The notes under the pieces were generated by a model. It made no database searches. It saw only the letters and a list, made by a program, of their open reading frames with translations, and had not been told where the DNA came from. The translations under genes and the position numbers were made by a program. Source: an uncultured Acidimicrobiaceae bacterium (GTDB taxonomy: Bacteria > Actinomycetota > Acidimicrobiia > Acidimicrobiales > Ilumatobacteraceae). From it: a stretch of DNA of 64,000 nucleotides. Positions 1 to 8,296 of this stretch are shown here, one piece after another. The stretch lies in the NCBI GenBank assembly GCA_903919455.1, contig CAIXIJ010000008.1:46016-110015 (forward strand). The letters run 5' to 3'. Numbering within the stretch: the first letter of the stretch is position 1; every line of letters begins with the position of its first letter.

Positions 1-447
1 ATCGCAGAACGCACCAAGGGAACGGAGTGGTACGAAGGGACCTTCCTCCCGCGCATCGGCCCGATGGCCCTCTACGGCCTGCTCTTCACCGTGGTGGTGC
101 TGTTCGCGTTGCAGGGCGACACCATCACCAACAAACCGTGGGACGTCGCGCGCATCGCACTGCCGCTCCTTGCCTTCTTCGCCATTATGTGGTTCGGCGC
201 ATTCTTCGTCGCGCGGCGTTCCGGCCTCCCCTACGACCGCACCGCCACCGTCGCGTTCACCGCAGCGAGCAACAACTTCGAACTCGCCATCGCCGTGGCC
301 ATCGGTGTCTTCGGTGTCACATCGGGCGAAGCACTTGCCGGTGTGGTCGGGCCGCTGATTGAGGTGCCCGTCCTCGTCGGGCTCGTGTACGTCTCGCTGT
401 GGGCGAAACGCCGCTTCCCGGCGCGTATCGTTGCGCCGAACCCCTGA
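1..447 (+). CDS. acr3: Acr3-type arsenite efflux permease, C-terminal part
   Basis: The reading frame is open from the first base, so the gene starts outside the window; 148 C-terminal residues are present. At least three hydrophobic segments are visible, and the end carries the family-typical 'AASNNFELAIAVAIG' motif followed by 'EALAGVVGPLIEVPVL'. Acr3 proteins (bile acid:sodium symporter superfamily) export arsenite across the inner membrane using the proton gradient. The gene ends 19 bp before the DsbA-like gene. No ArsR or arsenate reductase is visible downstream; they could lie upstream of the window. Confidence 0.88.
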   Translation: MAERTKGTEWYEGTFLPRIGPMALYGLLFTVVVLFALQGDTITNKPWDVARIALPLLAFFAIMWFGAFFVARRSGLPYDRTATVAFTAASNNFELAIAVAIGVFGVTSGEALAGVVGPLIEVPVLVGLVYVSLWAKRRFPARIVAPNP

Positions 448-452
448 CAGGG

Positions 453-468
453 ATACCCTGGGGGGTAT
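453..468. promoter_or_regulatory. CsoR-type inverted repeat ATACCC-N4-GGGTAT
   Basis: A perfect 6-bp inverted repeat with a 4-nt spacer lies between the Acr3 gene and the DsbA-like gene, and its last two bases are the first two bases of the ATG at 467. TACCC-N4-GGGTA matches the operator form of the CsoR/RcnR/FrmR repressors (copper, nickel, formaldehyde or sulfide sensing). Regulation here is an inference; no such repressor gene is in the window. Confidence 0.5.
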
Positions 469-1102
469 GAACCCAGCCCCTGGCCCCACCATCGAAGTGT
501 TCGCCGACATCTGGTGCACCTTCGCTCACGTGGGTCTGCGGTCGGTCGCAGAACATCGCCGACGCCTCGGACGCGACGATGTGGTCATCAATGTGCGCGC
601 CTGGCCGCTTGAACTGGTGAACCAGGCACCAATGGATGTCGCCAAGGCCGCCGAACACGTGGTGGAACTGCGCGAGTACGTCGCCCCGCACACATTCGCC
701 GGGTTCGACCCCGACCACTTCCCTGCCACCACCCTGCCCGCACTGGCCCTCGTGGCGCGGGCTCAACGCACCGATCCACTACTCGGGGAACGGGCTTCGT
801 TCGAGGTTCGCGACGCGCTGTTCGAGCGTGGTCAGAACATCGCCGACCCGGCGGTGCTGCAGGCGCTGGCCGGGCAGCTCGGCATCCCGATGCCCGATGA
901 AACCGACCACGCAGCAGTGTTGAACGACTGGGAGGCTGGCAAGGCTCGCGGCGTTATCGGTTCACCGCACTTCTTCGCTGCAGGCCGAGACGAGTTCTGC
1001 CCATCGCTGCAGATCACCCGCGCCGATCACGGCCTCACCATCCATCGCAACGCTGAACGGCTCGGCGGCTTCCTCAACGCCGCCTTCGCCGAACTGCGCT
1101 GA
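467..1102 (+). CDS. DsbA-family (FrnE-like) thioredoxin-fold protein
   Basis: 211 residues. The N-terminal strand 'TIEVFADIWCTFAHVG' places a single cysteine (Cys17) where DsbA/FrnE proteins have CxxC; position +3 is alanine, so a classical dithiol is absent. A cis-proline-type loop is seen near the C-terminus ('VIGSPHFF'), which then has 'DEFCPS' with a second cysteine. There is no signal peptide, so a cytoplasmic role as oxidoreductase or glutathione/mycothiol-S-transferase-like isomerase is likely; the substrate is unknown. The start ATG overlaps a CsoR-type inverted repeat, which suggests metal- or aldehyde-responsive control. Confidence 0.8.
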   Translation: MNPAPGPTIEVFADIWCTFAHVGLRSVAEHRRRLGRDDVVINVRAWPLELVNQAPMDVAKAAEHVVELREYVAPHTFAGFDPDHFPATTLPALALVARAQRTDPLLGERASFEVRDALFERGQNIADPAVLQALAGQLGIPMPDETDHAAVLNDWEAGKARGVIGSPHFFAAGRDEFCPSLQITRADHGLTIHRNAERLGGFLNAAFAELR

Positions 1103-1144
1103 GCACGAGCAGGTACAGTCGGCGGGTCGCCACAGGAGGCATCG

Positions 1145-1579
1145 ATGGCACGCGTCAGCACCTATCTCAACTTCATGGGAAACACCGAAGCGGCATTCAC
1201 CTTCTACAAAGGCGTCTTCGGCACGGAGTTCATCGGCGAGATCCAGCGCATGGGCGACGTGCCATCGAACCCCGACATGCCACCGCTGAGCGTTGAAGAG
1301 CAGCACATGGTGATGCACGTGAAGTTGCCCATCATGGGCGGGCATGTGCTCATGGGTACCGACATGATCGAGTCGATGGGCCACCACCTACGCATCGGCA
1401 ACAACACCACGGTGATGCTCGAACCCGACGACCGCGGCGAAGCCGACCGTTTGTTCAGCGCCCTGTCGCAAGACAGCACCGAATCGGCCGGAATGATGGA
1501 GATGTTCTGGGGCGCGTACTGGGGCGTGTGCCTCGACCAGTTCGGCATCCGCTGGATGATCAACGTCGATCCGGAATGA
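1145..1579 (+). CDS. PhnB-like VOC family protein
   Basis: 144 residues beginning 'MARVSTYLNFMGNTEAAFTFYKGVFG', typical of the PhnB/YjdN branch of the vicinal-oxygen-chelate (glyoxalase/bleomycin resistance) superfamily. A Shine-Dalgarno sequence (AGGAGG, about 1134-1139) fixes the ATG. The fold and the tandem babab units are recognisable, but neither substrate nor metal use can be assigned. Its TGA overlaps the ATG of the next gene (ATGA), so the two are probably co-translated. Confidence 0.82.
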   Translation: MARVSTYLNFMGNTEAAFTFYKGVFGTEFIGEIQRMGDVPSNPDMPPLSVEEQHMVMHVKLPIMGGHVLMGTDMIESMGHHLRIGNNTTVMLEPDDRGEADRLFSALSQDSTESAGMMEMFWGAYWGVCLDQFGIRWMINVDPE

Positions 1580-2304
1580 TTCGCACCATCGCCATCGTCA
1601 TGGCCATGCATGACGAGGCTGCACCGGTCGTGAGCGCACTGGGCGCAACACCCGTATCAGCGCCCGCCGGTCGCCCCCACCAGTGGTATCTCGCGCAGCG
1701 AGCGGGTGCTCGCGTCGTCATCTCGGTGAACGGTGCCGACCGTCGCTTCGGCGTGGAGGGCGTGGGCCCCGAGCCCGCCGTGATGAACACGGTGGCCACC
1801 ATCGAACGATTCCTGCCCGATCTCGTGGTGTCGGCGGGAACCGCCGGTGGTTGGGCCGCGCGCGGCGCCAGCATCGGCAAGGTGTACCTGTCGTACCCGC
1901 ACGTGGTGCGACACGACCGTCGGATCGCCATCGAGGGTTACCAGGAGTACGGCGAGGGTCGCTTCCCCGTCGTTCCCATGCGCGCGGTGGCAGCCGACAT
2001 CGGAGCCGAACTCGGCGTGGTCACCACCGGCGGCTCACTCGACGAAACCGCCGAAGACATCGCCATCATGGCCACTCTTGACGCCCGCGCCAAGGAGATG
2101 GAAGCGGCCAGCGTTGCCTGGGTGTGCGAAACATTGCAGGTGCCCTTCGTGGCGCTGAAGACCATCACCGATCTCGCCGACGCTCATGCCACGGCAGCGG
2201 ATCAGTTCCTCGAGAACCTGCACACCGCCTCGGCGCAACTCACCGAACACCTCGTGCTGTTCGTGGATCGCGTCGCCGGACGTTCGGTTGACGAGCTGGA
2301 CTGA
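1576..2304 (+). CDS. Nucleoside phosphorylase/hydrolase (MTA/SAH nucleosidase-like)
   Basis: 242 residues of the PNP_UDP_1 fold. The glycine-rich 'VVSAGTAGGW' loop, the ribose-binding 'KEMEAASVAWV' and the late 'ITDLAD' with the catalytic-type Asp are all present. Such enzymes cleave the N-glycosidic bond of methylthioadenosine, S-adenosylhomocysteine or futalosine; which one applies here cannot be read from the sequence. The start overlaps the preceding VOC gene by 4 nt. Confidence 0.75.
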   Translation: MIRTIAIVMAMHDEAAPVVSALGATPVSAPAGRPHQWYLAQRAGARVVISVNGADRRFGVEGVGPEPAVMNTVATIERFLPDLVVSAGTAGGWAARGASIGKVYLSYPHVVRHDRRIAIEGYQEYGEGRFPVVPMRAVAADIGAELGVVTTGGSLDETAEDIAIMATLDARAKEMEAASVAWVCETLQVPFVALKTITDLADAHATAADQFLENLHTASAQLTEHLVLFVDRVAGRSVDELD

Positions 2305-2322
2305 CAACCAGGCCTCTGAAGG

Positions 2323-4671
2323 TCAGCCTCGCGGGTCGCGACGCAGAACCGACACCAGGTCGTCCACCGTGGAGGGCTTGGGCACGAACGCATCGGCACC
2401 GGCTGCCGCGGCAGCGGCCCTCGATGCATCGCCCACCTCGCCAGTCATGATGGCCACTACCGGCTGACGCCCGCCCCGAGCGCGCAGTTGGCGGGTCATC
2501 TCGAGGCCGCTGATACCGGGGAGCCTCACATCGGCGAAGACCGTGTCGAACCGCTGATCCGCAAGCATCTGCAGCGCTTGCTCGCCGGACACGGCCGTCG
2601 CCACCTCGGCGCCAAGATCGGCGAGCAGGAACTTCGCAGCAAGGCGATTCAGTGGCTCGTCGTCGACGATGAGTACGTGGCGTCGGGGCACCTCGCGTCG
2701 GGGTGCCACGATCTGCGTAACCGGCGCACCATCAGCACTGAGTGGAATGTCGATCCAGAAGAGGGACCCGCCTCCAGCCCGCGGGGCGGCCCCCGTGGAT
2801 CCGCCCATCGCCGTAGCGATACCCGTCACGATGGCGAGGCCGAGCCCAACGCCCGGCATCTCGCTCTCGTGATCCTGACGCCCACGCTCGAAAGGCCGAA
2901 AGAGCCGAGCGACGTCGTCGGAGGAAATGCCCGAACCCGTGTCGCTCACGTTCAGGCGAACCATGGAGTCGTCGGCCGCGGATGCATCCACCGTCACCGC
3001 GCCGGACGCAGTGTGCTTGCACGCGTTGGACAGCAGGTTGGTCAATGCCTGTCGAATCCGGTCGGCATCGCCCACCACGTAGCGAAGGTTCGACGGCACG
3101 TCGGAGCCGCTGACCTCCACCCCCGGCTGGGTCAGTTGTCGCGCCATGAAGACTGCGTCGTCGATGATCGGAACGATGTCCACCACATCGGCGCGCACCG
3201 ACAGGGTGCCGAGTTCGAGTTGCGAAGCATCCAGCAGATCATCGACCACACGTCGCATCACTCCCGCGAGCCTGGAAATGGCTTCCACATCGTCGGCGAT
3301 CTCCCGGGGAACACGGCGAGACAGAAGGTGATCGGAGAACGCAGCCAGACCTTGGAGCGGGTTGCGCAGTTCATGCCCCACCTGGGCCACCAACGCCAAC
3401 CGCTCGCGGAGTTCCTCTTGCGCCTGATGGCGGCGTGCCTCGAGTTCGATTTCCAGGCGCTTGCGCTCATCGATGTTGCGGACTGTCAGGACGACCGCGC
3501 CAACCTCGGGGTCGTCGAGCAAGTTGTTGCCCGAGACCTCCAACCATGCGTAGTCGCCGTTCGCACGCAGAGCTCGAAACTCGAACCAGCCGGTCTGCGC
3601 GCCCGGCTCAGCTGCCAGGGTGGAGTAGACGACGCCCACCGTCGCTCGGTCATCGGGGTGCACCAGTTCGCCAAGGCGCTCCCCCATGAAACCCGCAGAA
3701 CCGCCGTAGCCGAGCCCGGGTAGCTGCGCAGACGCTTCGATCAGCCGCGCGGAATCATCCAGCATCAGTACCGCGTCCTGGAAGTTCGACACCATCACCC
3801 GGTTGCGGCGTTCGCTCAGTCGCAGTTCTGCTTCAATACGCACCCGGTCGGTGATGTCCTGGCCCATGGAGAAGATCGACACCACATTGCCCATTTCATC
3901 GCGCACCGGTGTGTTGGCCCACTCGACCACCAGTCCGCTCGAGTAGACGCGCTGCTCTCGCTGCAGCGGTGCCTCGGACAAGGCCCGTTCGACCACGAGC
4001 CCTCTGCTCTCGAGCGAACCCCCTCCGTAGAGCTCATCAAGCTGACGCCCCGCCACGTTCTCATCCCAGCCGAAGGACTCGCGACACGACCGATTGCAGA
4101 ACAGCAAGGTGCCATCGACCGCCCACTCCAACATCAGCTCGTGCTGGTCTTCGAAGGCCTCCCACAACAGCCGGTACCGATCGGCGCCTGCAGCACTCGA
4201 ACCGGAGAACATGGCAACCATGCCGACGATCTGCCCGTCGGCAGCACGGGCCGGCCACGTGCGCAGGTTGGCCATCACCGTGCCACCATCGAGCCGTTGG
4301 AAACGATGATGAACCGGCTGCGAATTCATCACGCCATCGCGAGCGAGTTGGAGGTAATGGTCAGGCCAGACGGTGCCGAGCGAATCACCGAAACTGCTTG
4401 CTGTGATACTCGGTTGGGCGGCAGGGTCCCACCCGAACAGCGACGCGAACGCGGGGTTCGCAGAAGCCACCCGACCATCAAGAGCCACCAGCGCGACGGG
4501 AACAGGAATCTGGTCGGTGGGCAGCGATGTGAGTTCGGACGCACGGTCGAAGCTGATCCTTCGCAAGCTAGTGGAAGGTCTCGCATCGTCCACGCTGAGG
4601 CTCAGAATAACGGTGTAAAGCTCGGACAGATCCTCGCGACCTTGCCGCTGTAGGCAGCATGCGGCCCACAT
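2323..4671 (-). CDS. Hybrid sensor histidine kinase with three PAS domains and a receiver
   Basis: About 782 residues from the ATG at 4671, chosen because longer starts would run into the divergent gene at 4697. Order: three PAS/PAC sensors (about 50-150, 165-285, 290-410), HisKA with His433 in 'HELRNPLQG', HATPase with N-box 'NLLSNACKH' and G-boxes 'DTGSGI' and 'GVGLGLAIV', then a C-terminal receiver (665-782) with phosphoacceptor Asp714 in 'FADVRLPG' and the conserved Lys in 'VPKPS'. No transmembrane segment is seen, so it is a cytoplasmic sensor. No partner Hpt or output regulator is adjacent; an Hpt protein lies at 26117 and an OmpR regulator at 22535. Confidence 0.9.
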   Translation of the reverse strand: MWAACCLQRQGREDLSELYTVILSLSVDDARPSTSLRRISFDRASELTSLPTDQIPVPVALVALDGRVASANPAFASLFGWDPAAQPSITASSFGDSLGTVWPDHYLQLARDGVMNSQPVHHRFQRLDGGTVMANLRTWPARAADGQIVGMVAMFSGSSAAGADRYRLLWEAFEDQHELMLEWAVDGTLLFCNRSCRESFGWDENVAGRQLDELYGGGSLESRGLVVERALSEAPLQREQRVYSSGLVVEWANTPVRDEMGNVVSIFSMGQDITDRVRIEAELRLSERRNRVMVSNFQDAVLMLDDSARLIEASAQLPGLGYGGSAGFMGERLGELVHPDDRATVGVVYSTLAAEPGAQTGWFEFRALRANGDYAWLEVSGNNLLDDPEVGAVVLTVRNIDERKRLEIELEARRHQAQEELRERLALVAQVGHELRNPLQGLAAFSDHLLSRRVPREIADDVEAISRLAGVMRRVVDDLLDASQLELGTLSVRADVVDIVPIIDDAVFMARQLTQPGVEVSGSDVPSNLRYVVGDADRIRQALTNLLSNACKHTASGAVTVDASAADDSMVRLNVSDTGSGISSDDVARLFRPFERGRQDHESEMPGVGLGLAIVTGIATAMGGSTGAAPRAGGGSLFWIDIPLSADGAPVTQIVAPRREVPRRHVLIVDDEPLNRLAAKFLLADLGAEVATAVSGEQALQMLADQRFDTVFADVRLPGISGLEMTRQLRARGGRQPVVAIMTGEVGDASRAAAAAAGADAFVPKPSTVDDLVSVLRRDPRG

Positions 4672-4684
4672 CGTTCCCTGCGCG

Positions 4685-4690
4685 TACCCT
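4685..4690 (+). promoter_or_regulatory. -10 box TACCCT of the 2OG-Fe(II) oxygenase gene
   Basis: TACCCT ends 6 nt before the ATG at 4697 and no Shine-Dalgarno sequence is present, which suggests a leaderless transcript. Confidence 0.45.
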
Positions 4691-4696
4691 GCACGG

Positions 4697-5638
4697 ATGG
4701 ACTTGGTACCCGTCATCGACATCGGCGACCCACACAGCGCATCGCTGGCAGCACTCGATACCGCCTGTCGCGACCACGGGTTCTTCCTCATCGAGGGCCA
4801 CGGCCTCGACGACGTGATAGCGAACACCTTCCGGGCCGCCCGCCGGTTCTTCGACGCCGACCGTTCAGTGAAAGACCCCATCCGGCGCGACGCCGTCAAC
4901 CCACTGGGCTACAACGACCGCGAACTCACCAAGCGACGCAGAGATCACAAGGAAGTGTTCGACTTCCTCGACCCCGACGACGTTCGCGCCGACGCATACA
5001 ACCGTTGGCCCGACGGCGTGCACGAGTTTCGCCAAGCGTTGCGCACCCACTTCGACGCCTGCAGTGCACTGGCCGACCGCACGCTCACGTTGGTGCTCGA
5101 TGCGTTGCAGTTGCCACGCGAGGAGGCCGACACACACCGGGGCGACCGCACACGGTCCAGCATGCGGCTGAACCACTACACGATGGGCGACCCGGTGGCC
5201 GCCGACGAGCGTGGCGACCTCGCCGAACTCGGTGCTGTGGCGTTGGGTCACCACACCGACAGTGGCGTGCTGACGTTGCTGATCCAGGACGACGTGGGTG
5301 GCCTGCAAGCGCATTCCGAGCAACACGGATGGATCGATGTGGCACCGTGCCCCGGCACGATCGTGGTGAACCTCGCCGACTGCATGCAGGTGTGGACGAA
5401 CGACCGCTACCGGGCTGCACTGCACCGAGTGCTGCCGATGACGACGAGCACGCGGATGAGCATCCCGTACTTCTTCAACCCGCCGAACGACTGCGTGGTG
5501 GAACCCATCCCCGATGCAACGGATGGTGCACCGCGCTATCGACCGTTCGCCTTCCGCGACTTCATCGCCGCGCGCGGGGCCGACAACTACGCCGACCTCG
5601 GCGCCGACGACACACAGATCAGCGACTTCCGTATCTGA
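4697..5638 (+). CDS. 2-oxoglutarate/Fe(II) oxygenase, isopenicillin N synthase family
   Basis: 313 residues. The N-terminal DIOX_N region starts 'VPVIDIGDP', and the catalytic jelly roll holds the iron ligands HxD ('GHHTDSGVLTLL') and a later His ('AALHRVLP'), plus the co-substrate Arg-x-Ser in 'TRMSIPYFFNPP'. Plant-type and bacterial members hydroxylate or oxidise small molecules. There is no pathway context, so the substrate is unknown. It is divergent from the hybrid kinase with only 25 bp between the start codons. Confidence 0.85.
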   Translation: MDLVPVIDIGDPHSASLAALDTACRDHGFFLIEGHGLDDVIANTFRAARRFFDADRSVKDPIRRDAVNPLGYNDRELTKRRRDHKEVFDFLDPDDVRADAYNRWPDGVHEFRQALRTHFDACSALADRTLTLVLDALQLPREEADTHRGDRTRSSMRLNHYTMGDPVAADERGDLAELGAVALGHHTDSGVLTLLIQDDVGGLQAHSEQHGWIDVAPCPGTIVVNLADCMQVWTNDRYRAALHRVLPMTTSTRMSIPYFFNPPNDCVVEPIPDATDGAPRYRPFAFRDFIAARGADNYADLGADDTQISDFRI

Positions 5639-5651
5639 CCTGAAACCCGGG

Positions 5652-6164
5652 TCAGTAGGGGTCCACCGGGGGCGCTTCCGCTGCGGCTCCCGTCATGCGG
5701 GCTTTGGCGCTCTGCCCGCGCTGCCGAGCCGGCACAGCCCCGGTAACAGCCGCCAGACCCATGGTGGGCGTGTTGCCGTACACGGTCTCCACCGTTGCAT
5801 CCGACAGCACGATGGTCTCGTGGTAGATGCCCACCGAGCCGTTGTCGCGCACGTTCTTGTTGAACGCCCGCCACGCAGGCAGGTGCTCCGCCGAACCCGA
5901 CTTCGAATACGCCTCGAGCTTCTCGAACGACTCCCAGTACTGCCACACCAAGATGGTTCGGCCCGACAGGAACGTGCGTGGCGTACCCACCAGGCCGAGG
6001 CTGGGGTTCTTCTGCAGTTCGATGAGCATGCGCGGCATGGCGGTCACCACGGGCAGCCACTTCCACGGCTTCCACAGTTGGTTGAAGCGCATCCCGATGA
6101 GGAACAGCACCTTGCCGTCCGCCCCCACATCGGCGGAATACCGGCCCTTGTTGATCGTTGCCAT
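5652..6164 (-). CDS. DUF4188 family protein
   Basis: 170 residues with the DUF4188 pattern: a first half of 'RYSADV', 'FLIGMRFN' and 'VWQYWESFEKLEAYS', and a C-terminal 'GIYHETIVL'. The fold resembles monooxygenase/aldoxime-dehydratase-like ferredoxin-fold proteins, but no function is established. GGGGAG lies about 5 nt before the ATG. The promoter (-35 TTGACA, -10 TAATGT, 17-bp spacing) is covered by an inverted repeat, and the divergent neighbour is a TetR regulator, which makes this gene its probable target. Confidence 0.75.
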   Translation of the reverse strand: MATINKGRYSADVGADGKVLFLIGMRFNQLWKPWKWLPVVTAMPRMLIELQKNPSLGLVGTPRTFLSGRTILVWQYWESFEKLEAYSKSGSAEHLPAWRAFNKNVRDNGSVGIYHETIVLSDATVETVYGNTPTMGLAAVTGAVPARQRGQSAKARMTGAAAEAPPVDPY

Positions 6165-6204
6165 CGTTGCTCCCCGAGTTCCCTGTCCCGCACATGTGTA
6201 CGGT

Positions 6205-6229
6205 GTTCACATTATCCAGTGATGTGAAC
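6205..6229. promoter_or_regulatory. TetR operator GTTCACAT-N9-ATGTGAAC
   Basis: A perfect 8-bp inverted repeat with a 9-nt spacer sits between the divergent DUF4188 and TetR genes. On the minus strand it covers the region between TTGACA (plus coordinates 6232-6237) and TAATGT (about 6209-6214), so a bound TetR dimer would block the DUF4188 promoter. Confidence 0.75.
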
Positions 6230-6259
6230 GCTGTCAACATCGTGTGAGAGACTTCCGGC

Positions 6260-6856
6260 ATGGCAGCCAAGCCGTACCACCACGGCGATCTCGAACGGGC
6301 ACTCCTCGACGCAGCGATCGATGTCGTCCGCTCCGACGGCATCGCTGCGCTGTCACTGCGCGACCTCACGAAGGCTGTCGGCGTCACGCCCTCGGCGGCC
6401 TACCGCCACTTCCCCAGCCGTGACCATGTGATCGCTGCGGTCGCCATGCTGTCGCGAGAGGATCTCGCCCGCCACATGCTTGCGGCTCGCGACGTCGTGC
6501 CCGCCAGAGGTTCGGCGCAGCGTCGGTCGGTCGCGAGGTTCGAGGCGATCGGCCACGCCTACGTCGAGTTCGCGATCGCGCACCCCACCGTGTTCGAAGC
6601 GGCGTTCACCGCCTGCCCCGTACAACTCGAACGCACGGAAGACCCCCGAGCGTGGGAAGTGCTCACGCTCGCCATCGATGAGATGACGTTGGCCGGGGCG
6701 ATTCCGGCATCTCGCCGCAAGGACGCTCCGATTATCGCCTGGGCCGGAGTGCACGGCCTTGCCAACATCCTCACTGGTGCCGCGGTGCCGCCGGGCATGG
6801 AGGCCGACGGCCAGATCGCCGCCGTCGTAAAGGGCATCTACCGGTCCATCAGCTGA
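6260..6856 (+). CDS. TetR/AcrR family regulator (WHG-type ligand domain)
   Basis: 198 residues. The N-terminal HTH is clear: 'LLDAAIDVVRSDGIAALSLRDLTKAVGVTPSAAYRHFPSRDHVI'-type sequence spanning residues 12-55. The C-terminal half resembles the WHG domain. It probably represses the divergent DUF4188 gene through the 25-bp inverted repeat at 6205. The ligand is unknown. Confidence 0.88.
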   Translation: MAAKPYHHGDLERALLDAAIDVVRSDGIAALSLRDLTKAVGVTPSAAYRHFPSRDHVIAAVAMLSREDLARHMLAARDVVPARGSAQRRSVARFEAIGHAYVEFAIAHPTVFEAAFTACPVQLERTEDPRAWEVLTLAIDEMTLAGAIPASRRKDAPIIAWAGVHGLANILTGAAVPPGMEADGQIAAVVKGIYRSIS

Positions 6857-6875
6857 ACCTCAGCGCACCCGGGCG

Positions 6876-7337
6876 TCAGTCCCGTTCCACCTGCTGCAGG
6901 CCGCCCTTCGGCGTCCACCATTGCACGACCAATCTGGTGCCATCGGCGTTGAGGCGGGTGAGCACCACGTTGTCCAGGTCCACGACGAACTGCTCACCTG
7001 ACGGTTGCCCGTCGCCACCGATCGCGCCCGCCGATACGGCACGACCAGCCACCTTGGCCTCGCCGGGCCAGTCTGCCTCGTTGCCTTCCACCGGGTCGAC
7101 GGTGGGGCCGTGCAGCGCGCAACGGGGATCGCGCTGCACATCAGCCAACTTCTGCGCACCCGGCATCGAGCCGAACTGCAATTGATCGGCCACAAACTCG
7201 CACTCGATGCCTGAGATGCGCGGTGAACCATCGGCACGCAACGTCGCCATGGTTTTGTGGCGGCGACTGTTGAACAGGTGCTCGACGGTGGACGCCATGT
7301 CGGGTTGCTGCGCTCGAAACTCACCCCATGAGGCCAT
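6876..7337 (-). CDS. Pyridoxamine 5'-phosphate oxidase-like flavin-binding protein
   Basis: 153 residues with the split-barrel start 'LFNSRRHKTMATLRADGSPRISGIECEF' (residues about 20-47) typical of PPOX-fold/F420-dependent proteins. The later strand 'RFNRLVVQWW'-like region is part of the same fold. FMN or F420 binding is known for the family; substrate and cofactor are not readable here. The upstream ABM-type gene lies 7 bp before its start on the same strand, so the two probably form an operon. Confidence 0.75.
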   Translation of the reverse strand: MASWGEFRAQQPDMASTVEHLFNSRRHKTMATLRADGSPRISGIECEFVADQLQFGSMPGAQKLADVQRDPRCALHGPTVDPVEGNEADWPGEAKVAGRAVSAGAIGGDGQPSGEQFVVDLDNVVLTRLNADGTRLVVQWWTPKGGLQQVERD

Positions 7338-7344
7338 GCTGGAC

Positions 7345-7656
7345 TCAGGCGTCGCGCTCGAAACGATGCGCGTACGTCACATCGGCCACCTGGATGGCGT
7401 ACTCCGCATAGAAGCGATCGATGCCGGCAGCCTGCGCCTCCCGGTGCTCGGGGTAGTCGCGCCAGGCATCGTGCGAGGCGCGATCGGCGAACGTGACCAG
7501 CGTGACGCGCTCGCCGTCGTCGGCCGTGAACGCCTTGTGCTCCACATAGCCCGGCATCGTGCGAGCCAGCCGCGACATTTCGACCGCCACATCGCGGTAC
7601 TCGGGCGCGGCGTCGGCGCGAAGTCGGTTCCGGAAGACCGTGATCACCTGTGGCAT
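7345..7656 (-). CDS. Antibiotic biosynthesis monooxygenase (ABM)-domain protein
   Basis: 103 residues from the ATG at 7656; a longer start (7683) adds nine residues upstream of the first strand 'PQVITVFRNRL'. The single ABM ferredoxin-like domain includes 'TMPGYVEHKAFTADDGERVTLVTFADRASHDAWRDYPEH' features around residues 36-75. Such dimers include quinol monooxygenases and haem-degrading enzymes; a specific role is not assignable. Confidence 0.75.
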   Translation of the reverse strand: MPQVITVFRNRLRADAAPEYRDVAVEMSRLARTMPGYVEHKAFTADDGERVTLVTFADRASHDAWRDYPEHREAQAAGIDRFYAEYAIQVADVTYAHRFERDA

Positions 7657-7707
7657 CCGCCGGAGCCTAAGCGCCCCAGACACGCCACGTGGTCAGGGGG
7701 CCTCAGG

Positions 7708-8229
7708 TCAGGGCAGGGTGGTTTGGCCGGCCGCGGCGCGCAACTCCTGGTCGTCGGTGATGCCCTGCCGGGCCGCCTCGTACGCCGCGATGATCTGTTC
7801 GAACTCGAGTGTGTACACGAGGCAGAACTCGTTGCCGAACGGGTCCTGCATCACGGCCCAATCGATGACCGGTGGCTCGTCGGAGGTGGCCGTCGGCCGT
7901 GGGTACAGGCTCGGTGGCTTCTTCAGTGTGCCGCCGAGCGCCAGGATGTCGACGATCGCCGCATCGACGCCATGGTTCGGCGTGATGTCGATGTGCACAC
8001 AGTTCGTGTCGTGATGGGTCGGCACCGTTGTCTGGATGGGCGCGTGATCGGTGTGGATGAGGATGATCTCGTGCTTTCGCGGCTCGTTCGTGCCGAGGTA
8101 GACCATCCAGTTGCGCTGCCAGTAGCGATACTCGAGCACCTCGTAGCCGGTGAGGGCCGACCAGAACCGGCACGCAACGTCGTGGTCGGTGACGTTGATC
8201 GCCACACATCGCATCGTCCCGATACTCAT
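7708..8229 (-). CDS. VOC family protein, paralogue 1
   Basis: 173 residues, 'MSIGTMRCVAINVTDHDVACRFWSAL...', a glyoxalase-like dioxygenase/bleomycin-resistance fold with the second module 'WAVMQDPFGNEFCLV'. Metal-ligand-like positions are His15-region and Glu in 'GNEFCLV'. It is about 70% identical by eye to the gene at 10417, and both have the same N7-spaced ACTC/GAGT repeat upstream. It is divergent from the PadR gene, its likely regulator. Confidence 0.82.
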   Translation of the reverse strand: MSIGTMRCVAINVTDHDVACRFWSALTGYEVLEYRYWQRNWMVYLGTNEPRKHEIILIHTDHAPIQTTVPTHHDTNCVHIDITPNHGVDAAIVDILALGGTLKKPPSLYPRPTATSDEPPVIDWAVMQDPFGNEFCLVYTLEFEQIIAAYEAARQGITDDQELRAAAGQTTLP

Positions 8230-8269
8230 TACAGTGTCCCTCCAGACCTCGCCGACATCACCGGCCCAA

Positions 8270-8286
8270 TACTCCTATTGAGAGTA
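8270..8286. promoter_or_regulatory. Inverted repeat TACTC-N7-GAGTA (PadR/VOC intergenic)
   Basis: Located between the divergent VOC gene (7708) and PadR gene. The same geometry and the string TTGAGAGTA recur upstream of the paralogous VOC gene at 11080-11096. PadR-family proteins bind short spaced palindromes, so this is a candidate PadR operator. Confidence 0.5.
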
Positions 8287-8290
8287 GATT
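8285..8290 (+). promoter_or_regulatory. -10 box TAGATT of padR-type gene
   Basis: TAGATT ends 6 nt before the GTG at 8297 and overlaps the inverted repeat; there is no Shine-Dalgarno sequence. Confidence 0.45.
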
Positions 8291-8296
8291 AACAAC

